Source of the DNA: CAYNNP01 sp964398215
Lineage (GTDB): Bacteria; Planctomycetota; Planctomycetia; Pirellulales; Pirellulaceae
DNA: 6,305 nucleotides
Assembly: GCA_964398215.1 (NCBI GenBank)
Contig: CAYNNP010000317.1
Coordinates: 1 to 6,305 of the forward strand
Reading direction: 5' to 3'
The first letter of the stretch is position 1. Every line of letters begins with the position of its first letter. The position numbers and the translations under genes are program-made. This document shows, one piece after another, positions 1 through 6,177 of the stretch. The notes beneath the pieces were generated by a model. That model ran no database searches, had not been told where the DNA came from, and saw nothing but the letters and a program-made list of their open reading frames with translations.

Positions 1-99
1 GCCCGATTGGGCTTAGTAACTTGCTATAAGTAGGCGTCTGATTTACAGTTGCGTAATCCAAAAACTGACGAAGACCGAAATGCGGTCGCAGAATTAACC

Positions 100-103
100 G
101 GAG
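100..103 (+). promoter_or_regulatory. Ribosome binding site for the POT transporter
   Basis: GGAG lies five bases before ATG 109. This supports the ATG over the in-frame TTG at 49, which has no comparable site upstream. Confidence 0.55.
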
Positions 104-108
104 CTTTG

Positions 109-2283
109 ATGTCCAACGACATTTCTAAACCTATGGGTGTGGACCACAGCCAACAAAAAGAGTTGTTTGGCCATCCCACTGGTCTCTACACACTGTTCTT
201 TGCTGAAATGTGGGAACGATTTTCCTACTACGGTATGCGCGCCCTTTTGTTGCTTTACATGATCAAGGGATTCCTTGGCTACGGCGACAAAGATGCCAAT
301 GCGGTCTACGGTGCTTATACAGCTTTGGTTTACATGACGCCGTTCTTTGGCGGGATGATCGCCGACAAATTACTGGGGGCGCGGACGACCGTTATCATTG
401 GTGCCTTGCTGATGGCGGCCGGACACCTGTTGATGACCATCGAGCAGAACTTCTTCTTCTTTTGCGCCCTGGGATTCTTGATCGCAGGTAATGGTTTCTT
501 CAAACCGAACATTTCAACCATGGTGGGAGAGCTTTACCCGGAAGGCAGTCCCAAGCGAGATGGTGGCTTCACGATCTTTTACATCGGTATCAATCTTGGC
601 GCTGCGATGGCTCCGCTGATTTGCGGATACGTGGGCGAGACTTTTGGTTGGCACTACGGATTCGGATTGGCCACCATCGGCATGATGGTTGGATTGGCGA
701 TCTTTGCGGCTCCAACGATTCTGACCCAGATTCTGATTCTGGGTACTGCCTTGGCGAGTGCTTACGGCTTGGCGTTTTATAATGCTGGTGACTCGTTTTC
801 GATCATCTCAAATATCTTTGTTTTGATCGCGTTGTTGATTTCTGGAGTCGCGGCAGTAGTCGCACTCGGAAAAGGCGGGTTACCCAAAGAAGCAGGGGCA
901 ATTCCTGATCCGGACAATTACTTTAGTAATCTATCCAAGGTCATGATCGGGACCATTTTGGTGATTCCTATTTTCGTCATTCTGGTTTCTGGTTTGACGG
1001 TGATTCCAGGTATCGACAACCAAACTCAACTGTTAAGCGAAGAGGTTGTTAAACCGCTGGAAGAAAGCAAATCGCCACTGATCAACGGGCTTGCTGAGTT
1101 CGTCAGAGAAGCCAGTCGTCCTGCCGGCTTGGTTTTGATTCTTGCTGGATTGGGGGCATCTTTTTACTTGCTTCGTGAAGCATTCCGGATGGACAAGATC
1201 TCCCGCGAGCGGATGTTCGTGGTCTTCATTTTGACATTCTTCTCGTTAGTCTTCTGGGCATTCTTTGAGCAATCCGGAAGTAGCGTTAACAATTTCACCG
1301 ACCGAAATATAGACCGTGTCTCCGAAGCTCGTTTGGTTACAGAGGAAGATGTCGGTAGATCACAAACCTTTCGACTGGTAGCTGAGAACGAAGACAACAA
1401 AGAACTAGAGTTCTTCAGTCAAGAATTTCTCGGTCACGAAAATGGATCCACGAAGATGAACGGTTTGCTTGAAAAAGCGGTCCGAGGCGTTGATGCTTCT
1501 CGCGAAAAAGAGAAGCAGATGGAGCCGGACGAACTTGAGGCGACCGTCAAGGAGGTTCTGGAGCAAGACCGAATGACCATGACGGCCATGACCTTCCTGC
1601 GTGAATTTGCCAAGAGCGATGAAGCCCAGCCAGCTGACAAACAAATACAATGGAGTTTTACGGAAGAGAACGTTGGTAAACTTGGGCTCGGTGGGTCAGA
1701 GATTCCGGCGTCCGTTTTCCAGTCGGTCAATGCGATCTACATCATGATCTTTGGCCTCATCTTTACCACTCTCTGGACATTCCTTGGGACTCGCGGATTG
1801 GAGCCAAGCACTCCTGTCAAATTCGCTTTGGGATTGATGCAACTTGGACTCGGGTTTGCTTGTTTGTACTTTGGTGCCCAAGCATCCGACAGCGATGGTA
1901 TGGTTGCAATGTATTGGCTGTTGCTGATGTACTTGCTGCTGACCACTGGCGAGTTGTGTTTGTCACCGGTTGGACTTTCCATGGTCACAAAACTCTCGCC
2001 GGCTCGACTGGTGAGTACAGTGATGGGATCATGGTTCCTGGCCACAGCGTTCTCGCAGTTTCTAGCGGCGATCATCGCACAGTTTGCGGCCGTCGATACA
2101 GGCGATGGAAAAGTAGTTCCAATTCCAGCTGAAACGGTTCACATTTATGGTGATGTTTACAAACTGGTCGCGATCATGGCAGTTGTTTCTGGCGTCGTCT
2201 TATTGGTCATCTCTCCAATTCTTAAGAAGTGGATGCACCAGGATAAGACTGCAACAGACCAGGAAAAGACTGCAACAGAATAG
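109..2283 (+). CDS. POT/PTR2-family proton-coupled oligopeptide transporter
   Basis: Predicted inner-membrane major facilitator protein that imports di- or tripeptides with protons. All POT hallmarks are present (numbering from the ATG at 109, 724 aa): ExxERFSYYG at 33-42 in TM1, GGMIADKLLG at 81-90, GNGFFKPN with the conserved Lys132, FYIGINLGA at 157-165, FWAFFEQSGSS at 382-392 with Glu387, and GELCLSPVGLS with Glu615. These include the usual proton- and peptide-coupling residues. It is longer than common bacterial POTs (about 450-520 aa). Two extra hydrophobic segments (about 205-253) sit before the usual HA/HB pair, and a polar stretch (about 399-528) lies between TM7 and TM8. A TTG at 49 would add 20 residues, but ATG 109 has GGAG five bases upstream and homology starts near residue 21, so ATG is preferred. 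The protein ends in a duplicated heptapeptide. Family assignment is very secure; the actual substrate is not shown by sequence. Confidence 0.95.
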   Translation: MSNDISKPMGVDHSQQKELFGHPTGLYTLFFAEMWERFSYYGMRALLLLYMIKGFLGYGDKDANAVYGAYTALVYMTPFFGGMIADKLLGARTTVIIGALLMAAGHLLMTIEQNFFFFCALGFLIAGNGFFKPNISTMVGELYPEGSPKRDGGFTIFYIGINLGAAMAPLICGYVGETFGWHYGFGLATIGMMVGLAIFAAPTILTQILILGTALASAYGLAFYNAGDSFSIISNIFVLIALLISGVAAVVALGKGGLPKEAGAIPDPDNYFSNLSKVMIGTILVIPIFVILVSGLTVIPGIDNQTQLLSEEVVKPLEESKSPLINGLAEFVREASRPAGLVLILAGLGASFYLLREAFRMDKISRERMFVVFILTFFSLVFWAFFEQSGSSVNNFTDRNIDRVSEARLVTEEDVGRSQTFRLVAENEDNKELEFFSQEFLGHENGSTKMNGLLEKAVRGVDASREKEKQMEPDELEATVKEVLEQDRMTMTAMTFLREFAKSDEAQPADKQIQWSFTEENVGKLGLGGSEIPASVFQSVNAIYIMIFGLIFTTLWTFLGTRGLEPSTPVKFALGLMQLGLGFACLYFGAQASDSDGMVAMYWLLLMYLLLTTGELCLSPVGLSMVTKLSPARLVSTVMGSWFLATAFSQFLAAIIAQFAAVDTGDGKVVPIPAETVHIYGDVYKLVAIMAVVSGVVLLVISPILKKWMHQDKTATDQEKTATE
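2239..2280 (+). repeat. Two-copy 21-bp tandem repeat at the 3' end of the transporter gene
   Basis: Copies at 2239-2259 and 2260-2280 match at 19 of 21 bases and directly precede the TAG stop. They encode QDKTATD followed by QEKTATE, a hydrophilic tail after the last membrane helix. The likely origin is a recent in-frame slippage or duplication. The tail is cytoplasmic if the usual POT topology holds. Confidence 0.85.
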
Positions 2284-2311
2284 CCGTGAGTTGATTGCGT
2301 CGATTGTGACA

Positions 2312-2337
2312 AGCCGTCTTCGCGACTGAAGACGGCT
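2312..2337 (+). terminator. Stem-loop after the transporter gene, possible terminator
   Basis: A perfect 10-bp stem (AGCCGTCTTC at 2312-2321 pairing with GAAGACGGCT at 2328-2337) encloses a six-base loop and starts 28 bases after the stop codon. The placement suits a transcription terminator or mRNA 3'-end stabiliser. No U-tract follows (the next bases are GAATGTCACG), so it is not a canonical intrinsic terminator. Confidence 0.5.
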
Positions 2338-2391
2338 GAATGTCACGTAGCGGAAGTCGTCAGCGGCTTTCGGCGATCAGGAGGTGCACTC

Positions 2392-2508
2392 ATGATTCAG
2401 AAACCTTTGAGCCGCAGGGCGATAGCCGATAGCCCCGGTTTCGAGCACAACCAGCCCGTCAATAACCGGGGCTATCGCCCATCGGCTCATAAAAATATGC
2501 AGCGCTAA
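2392..2508 (+). CDS. 38-codon small reading frame with strong Shine-Dalgarno, doubtful
   Basis: ATG at 2392 is preceded by AGGAGGTG (2379-2386), a near-perfect Shine-Dalgarno at good spacing and the strongest in the window. The frame runs 38 codons to TAA. The predicted peptide is basic and polar (starts MIQKPLSRRAIADSPG), with no membrane segment and no recognised domain. Most of the frame coincides with the inverted repeat at 2408-2489, so the peptide sequence is largely set by a palindrome. I think a chance frame across a repeat is more likely than a gene, but the ribosome binding site keeps it open. Confidence 0.2.
   Translation: MIQKPLSRRAIADSPGFEHNQPVNNRGYRPSAHKNMQR
2408..2489. repeat. 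Long imperfect inverted repeat (palindromic intergenic element)
   Basis: The left arm (2408-2440) and right arm (2464-2489) pair over 26 positions with two mismatches, around a 23-base spacer. The left arm also holds a 7-bp tandem duplication, CGATAGC at 2420-2426 and 2427-2433, which is present once in the right arm and would bulge out. The core is GATAGCCCCGGTT / AACCGGGGCTATC. It could fold in DNA or RNA and resembles a dispersed REP-like element. It could also act as a bidirectional terminator. Whether it recurs in the genome cannot be seen from this window. Confidence 0.8.
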
Positions 2509-2562
2509 TTGATCGCACCACCATGACTTTCCTGTCGTTTAACAAACAACAATTGTGTCGGC

Positions 2563-2609
2563 CTCCGGCCTAAAAACTCACAGACTCTCCGGCTTAAAAC
2601 CCACAGCCT
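2563..2609. repeat. Imperfect two-copy tandem repeat (CTCCGGC...AAAA...CACAG unit)
   Basis: Copy one (2563-2586) and copy two (2587-2609) share the order CTCCGGCyT, an A-run, then CyCACAG, and align with one gap and a few substitutions. Copy one overlaps the small GGCC-TCC-GGCC palindrome at 2560-2570. There is no coding interpretation. It lies about 95 bases upstream of the ATPase start, so it could be in its leader or promoter, but no clear -10/-35 pair was found. Confidence 0.6.
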
Positions 2610-2630
2610 CTCACTGCGGAAATGCAATTT

Positions 2631-2650
2631 GGCGCCTCGCCAGAGGCGCC
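2631..2650. repeat. Perfect GGCGCCTC / GAGGCGCC hairpin
   Basis: An 8-bp perfect, very GC-rich stem (2631-2638 with 2643-2650) closes a GCCA tetraloop 52 bases before the ATPase start codon. There is no U-tract on either side. It may be a palindromic repeat unit, or an RNA structure in the leader of the downstream gene. Confidence 0.65.
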
Positions 2651-2702
2651 GTCCGGCCATTAAACTGGAGCCTTTCGCCCAGAGCCGATCTTTCCGATAT
2701 TC

Positions 2703-4343
2703 ATGACACCGATTGATGACGCACGACTGATTGGGATGCTAAATCGTGTCCTTCGTGATTGTGGTAACCTCTACCGCAAATGCGGGACGTGGATGGTGCG
2801 GCGTCATCCTACTGCTATCGAAAGCAGTCCTGATCAATTCATTGAATTGATGGAAGACTTGCATCGTGGTCTGCTGATCAAAGTCTATGTCATCACGGTT
2901 CGGGCGGACGATCGTTGGACTGGGCCGGAAAAGCTGGTCGCTGCTGCGATGATCGAATACTTGTGGGGCGAAAAGCTGCGCGGGTCCGAATTGCGCGAAG
3001 CAGCTACTGGGCTTTTCATGCACGCGGACGCTCTGACATGGGAATCGCTCGTTGCGCCGTTTGTTCGCTATGAAGCACTTGCGGACAGCAAGGCCCAGGT
3101 TGAAACAATCGTGATGCGACTTGCCAATCTTGTCGCGAAATGCGATGGACAAACGTTGCCTGAAGAAACCGCGACATTGCATTCTTTGCAGCGCGAGATC
3201 GACATGGCGCTTCATCCGGCCAACCCAGCAGAAGTTCTGGCCCCGCTTTCGGAGTCCGCGCCGTCTGGACCACACGCACAGGCTCAGCAGAAACAGCGGG
3301 CAACGGATTCGGAATCCGAAACCACCCAGGTCATCGATCAAGCACAGCGAGACGAACGGCTTAGGAAAGCATTGGCGGAACTTGATGGATTAGTGGGGCT
3401 ACAGGCGGTCAAAGATCAAGTACGCAGCTACACAAACTTTCTCAAGCTTCAGCAAACGCGGCGTGAGAAAGGTCTTTCCACGATGCCGATTAGTCTGCAC
3501 ATGATCTTTGTAGGCAATCCTGGTACCGGCAAGACAACGGTTGCCCGCATCGTCGGTCAGATTTTGGGTGCGATGGGGACTTTGCAAACAGGCCATGTTG
3601 TCGAAACGGATCGCAGCGGCTTGGTGGCGGAATACGCTGGACAAACAGGGCCTAAAACTAACAAGCTCTGTGATTCAGCGCTCGGTGGTGTGCTTTTCAT
3701 TGACGAAGCATACAGTTTGATCGACGAATCCGGTGATGATGCCTACGGCCGCGAAGCGATTCAAACGTTGCTCAAACGAATGGAAGACGACCGCGATCGT
3801 ATCGCGGTGATCTTGGCCGGTTACAGCGACGAAATGAGAAACATGATTCGTAGTAACCCCGGTCTTTCATCGCGGATCAACACCAATATTCTGTTCGAGG
3901 ATTACCAGCCGAGTGATCTGGGCTATATCTTCGAACTGATGTGCGATGCAAACCAGTATCAGATTTCTAGCGGCGCGAGGCATCGGCTGCTGATTGGGTT
4001 TGACCATTTGTTTCAGAAACGAGATCGGCATTTTGGTAACGGCCGATTGGTTCGAAACACGTTTGAAGACACGGTCCGCAAACTTGCTGATCGAATCGCC
4101 GATGTGGCAACGTTGACCGAATCATTGTTGACTCAGTTCACTCCCGACGACATTCGGATACCTGGGATCAGCGAACCAAAACTCCAAGAACTGCTTGACG
4201 CTGCTCATGAATTGAAAACGATTTGTGGAGGGTGTGATCGTAATATCAAAATTGAACCAACTTCACTCGGGCAAAAAGTAAAGTGCAACAAATGTGAACA
4301 CGTCCAAGTTTACGATTGGGCTGAAGTTCGTCATGAGAAGTAG
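2703..4343 (+). CDS. CbbX/SpoVK-type AAA+ ATPase with TerB-like N-terminal region and C-terminal zinc ribbon
   Basis: Predicted cytoplasmic, ring-forming AAA+ remodelling ATPase, 546 aa. The AAA core spans about 225-480. Visible motifs are Walker A GNPGTGKTTVAR (271-282), pore-loop segment AEYAGQTGPKT with Tyr311, Walker B GGVLFIDEAYSL (328-339), sensor-1 region VILAGYSDEM, likely arginine finger Arg391 in NPGLSSRI, and sensor-2 FGNGRLVRN (444-452). This combination is typical of the CbbX/SpoVK/EccA branch. Residues about 75-170 are helical, and LANLVAKCDG followed by acidic residues recalls TerB-like domains (moderate confidence). A polar, probably disordered linker covers about 176-220. The C-terminus has Cys508-x2-Cys511 and Cys528-x2-Cys531, a zinc ribbon. 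No RuBisCO genes are nearby, so a CbbX activase role is not supported; the substrate is unknown. The ATG at 2703 lacks a clear Shine-Dalgarno; a second in-frame ATG lies at 2736. Confidence 0.9.
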   Translation: MTPIDDARLIGMLNRVLRDCGNLYRKCGTWMVRRHPTAIESSPDQFIELMEDLHRGLLIKVYVITVRADDRWTGPEKLVAAAMIEYLWGEKLRGSELREAATGLFMHADALTWESLVAPFVRYEALADSKAQVETIVMRLANLVAKCDGQTLPEETATLHSLQREIDMALHPANPAEVLAPLSESAPSGPHAQAQQKQRATDSESETTQVIDQAQRDERLRKALAELDGLVGLQAVKDQVRSYTNFLKLQQTRREKGLSTMPISLHMIFVGNPGTGKTTVARIVGQILGAMGTLQTGHVVETDRSGLVAEYAGQTGPKTNKLCDSALGGVLFIDEAYSLIDESGDDAYGREAIQTLLKRMEDDRDRIAVILAGYSDEMRNMIRSNPGLSSRINTNILFEDYQPSDLGYIFELMCDANQYQISSGARHRLLIGFDHLFQKRDRHFGNGRLVRNTFEDTVRKLADRIADVATLTESLLTQFTPDDIRIPGISEPKLQELLDAAHELKTICGGCDRNIKIEPTSLGQKVKCNKCEHVQVYDWAEVRHEK

Positions 4344-4417
4344 TCGCAACCGAGAGCGCAATGCAAGCCTGACTGGGCTAGCGCGTAATCCAAGGGGAGG
4401 CGACGTGGGTGGAGACC

Positions 4418-4421
4418 GGAG
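4418..4421 (+). promoter_or_regulatory. Probable ribosome binding site for the formyltransferase-deacetylase gene
   Basis: GGAG lies 12 bases before ATG 4434, slightly farther than ideal. A purine-rich AAGGGGAGG also occurs at 4392-4400 but is too distant. No in-frame start codon exists between the upstream stop at 4386 and ATG 4434, which fixes the earliest possible start. Confidence 0.35.
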
Positions 4422-4433
4422 AGTGAGTTTACG

Positions 4434-6149
4434 ATGAGTCTCCCCGCGCCACTGAAACTGGTCATCCTGACCGAAAACCAAGACACCGGTCCTAGCGCTC
4501 GTTTGATTCAGCGTCTATCCAAAATCCAAGGGGTCGAAGTCGTCGCCTTGGTCATCGAGCAGTACCGCGCCCCGTTTCGCCAGCGATTCCGCCGAGCCTA
4601 CAAGAACGATGGTATCCTGGGCGCGGCCGACTACTTCGCTTCCAAGTGTTATGACAAAGCGTCAGCGGTTGCTTTGCGGGTCGGCGGTGCGATCAGTCGG
4701 TTGGTATTGCCAATCAGCGTTCCCAGTCAGGACGCGCCCGTTTCATGTCCGGTCGAATACGTTGGTAGTCATAACGCATCAAGCACAGCGGAACTGATCC
4801 GCGACAAGTACTCTGCCGATTTAGGGATCGTGTACGGGACACGGATCCTGAAGAAGTCAACATTCCAAGCCACTCGACTAGGAATGTTGAACATTCACAA
4901 ACGCAAACTTCCGGAGTATCGCGGTGGTGGTCCGATCGGGCTTTGGGAGCTTCTAGACGACCAAGACTCGATCACGGTTTCGATCCACTGGGTTGCCGAA
5001 AAAGTTGATCAAGGCGACATCGTTGCTGAACAAGTGATCCCGATTCAACCTCTGGACACCACTCGATCACTTGGCTTGAAAGCCGATTTCGTTGGCGAAC
5101 GTCTCTTTTGTGACGCCGTTGAGCAAATAACCGATGGCTCGGCGACACGCACACCTCAGAGCGAACTGTCGACCATCGAGCCGAAAACTTTTCGCGCGCC
5201 AAGCAGTCTAGCGCTGCGTCGTCTACGAAAACGAGCCGAATCAGGACGGCGAGAACGCGTTTCGCTATTCGCGCGAGTCTACCGATTCGTTTCCGTCGTG
5301 CGGTGGCTTGGTTTCTTGGTGTTGTCCGGCGTCGCGCTACGATTCAATCGACGACGAAACTCCGGCAATGCACCTGTGGTCGTTTTGTACTACCACTTGG
5401 TTAGCTGTCGGCGCCATCCGATGGCCATTACAGCTGAACGATTGCACAACCAACTGCGTTTCTTGAAGCGATTCTTTCAGTTCGTTGACCTGGACACGGC
5501 CGTGAACGCGATTCGCAGCGGCAGCAATGCATCACCGTTGGCTGTGTTGACGTTTGATGATGGATATCGCGAAAACACATTCGACACGCGAGCCGTTTGT
5601 GAAGATTTGCAGGTGCCAGCCTGCCATTTTGTGTGTTCAGATTTGATGGGCACAGAAAAACCATTTGGGCACGATGGCGAAGCAGGATCGGGTTTCGTGC
5701 CGTTTTCAATCGCAGAGGTAAAAGAGCTTGCACTTGATCCGTTGTGTCAAATTGCTTCCCACACAGCGACTCATTTTGATTGCGGTTCAACGCAGGATGC
5801 AGATGTTTTGCAACGTGAAATCGTTGGATCAAAAGCAAAATTGGAAGCGATGATCCAGCGCCCAGTGACTCAGTTTTCGTTTCCCTGGGGCATGCCTGCA
5901 AACATCAACGAGGCTGCTGTTGATGCGGTTGTTGATGCGAATTACCAAGCCGCATTTTCCGCTTGCGGAGGTGTTAACTATCCAGAGTCAGAACGGAGTT
6001 CGTTGTTACTGAAACGGCTGCCAACACTGTACGGTGATTCTTGGAACGACCTGCTGTGCCTATTGGGAGAATGTTTGGGTTACAGCAGTTGGGTTCCCTG
6101 GCACGTTGAACCGAGCGTACCGACTCGCGAAATCCAAGAGCTCGCTTAG
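4434..6149 (+). CDS. Formyltransferase-polysaccharide deacetylase fusion enzyme
   Basis: Two-domain protein of 571 aa. The N-terminal part (about 1-250) is a formyl_trans_N-type domain. It has the signature NIHKRKLPEYRGGGP (153-167), with the catalytic-type Asn153 and His155, and a VDQGDIV segment (191-197) with the matching aspartate. It should use 10-formyltetrahydrofolate to formylate an amino group. The Fmt C-terminal tRNA-binding domain is absent, so sugar substrates fit better than Met-tRNA. A basic linker with a hydrophobic stretch (about 286-303) leads to a NodB/CE4 deacetylase domain (about 313-540). This has YYH (319-321), TFDDG (373-377), SHTATH (442-447) and FPWG (483-486); Asp376, His443 and His447 are the expected metal ligands and Asp375 the base. 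Both active sites look intact. It probably acts in surface glycan synthesis. It follows the ATPase gene by 90 bp on the same strand and may be cotranscribed. Domain calls are secure; the substrate is inferred. Confidence 0.9.
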   Translation: MSLPAPLKLVILTENQDTGPSARLIQRLSKIQGVEVVALVIEQYRAPFRQRFRRAYKNDGILGAADYFASKCYDKASAVALRVGGAISRLVLPISVPSQDAPVSCPVEYVGSHNASSTAELIRDKYSADLGIVYGTRILKKSTFQATRLGMLNIHKRKLPEYRGGGPIGLWELLDDQDSITVSIHWVAEKVDQGDIVAEQVIPIQPLDTTRSLGLKADFVGERLFCDAVEQITDGSATRTPQSELSTIEPKTFRAPSSLALRRLRKRAESGRRERVSLFARVYRFVSVVRWLGFLVLSGVALRFNRRRNSGNAPVVVLYYHLVSCRRHPMAITAERLHNQLRFLKRFFQFVDLDTAVNAIRSGSNASPLAVLTFDDGYRENTFDTRAVCEDLQVPACHFVCSDLMGTEKPFGHDGEAGSGFVPFSIAEVKELALDPLCQIASHTATHFDCGSTQDADVLQREIVGSKAKLEAMIQRPVTQFSFPWGMPANINEAAVDAVVDANYQAAFSACGGVNYPESERSSLLLKRLPTLYGDSWNDLLCLLGECLGYSSWVPWHVEPSVPTREIQELA

Positions 6150-6165
6150 ATTCGTCAGAGACTGA

Positions 6166-6177
6166 TTCACTAGTGAA
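6166..6177. repeat. 12-bp perfect palindrome between convergent gene ends
   Basis: TTCACTAGTGAA is its own reverse complement. It lies 16 bases after the stop of the fusion gene and overlaps the stop codon of the proposed minus-strand gene. It is too short and lacks a loop or T-run, so it is not called a terminator. Confidence 0.5.

Noticed and set aside
1..12. GCCC-GATT-GGGC mini-hairpin at the window start, possibly the tail of an upstream terminator
   Set aside because: Only a four-base stem is visible and the left flank is cut by the window edge.
25..30. TATAAG as a -10 promoter element for the transporter
   Set aside because: No matching -35 hexamer lies at 16-18 bases upstream within the window, and one hexamer is too common to count.
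49..108. TTG at 49 as start of the POT transporter
   Set aside because: It has no good ribosome binding site and adds 20 residues ahead of the family's usual N-terminus, whereas ATG 109 has GGAG at five bases. It remains possible.
2739..3341. 200-codon open frame on the minus strand opposite the AAA+ gene
   Set aside because: It is fully antisense to a gene with clear domains. Its translation is rich in Arg, Phe and Cys with no recognisable motif. It is a shadow frame.
2703..4343. Naming the AAA+ gene cbbX or spoVK
   Set aside because: The core is of that branch, but the extra domains and the absence of RuBisCO or sporulation genes argue against those specific roles.
4362..4377. Possible hairpin between the ATPase and fusion genes (AGCC...GGCT)
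   Set aside because: The stem is only about four base pairs with no T-run. It does not support a terminator between the two genes.
4434..5183. Calling the formyltransferase domain methionyl-tRNA formyltransferase (fmt)
   Set aside because: The Fmt C-terminal tRNA-binding domain is missing and a deacetylase domain takes its place, so a sugar substrate is more likely.
5428..5901. 157-codon minus-strand frame opposite the deacetylase domain
   Set aside because: It overlaps the conserved TFDDG and SHTATH coding region in antisense and has no domain-like pattern.
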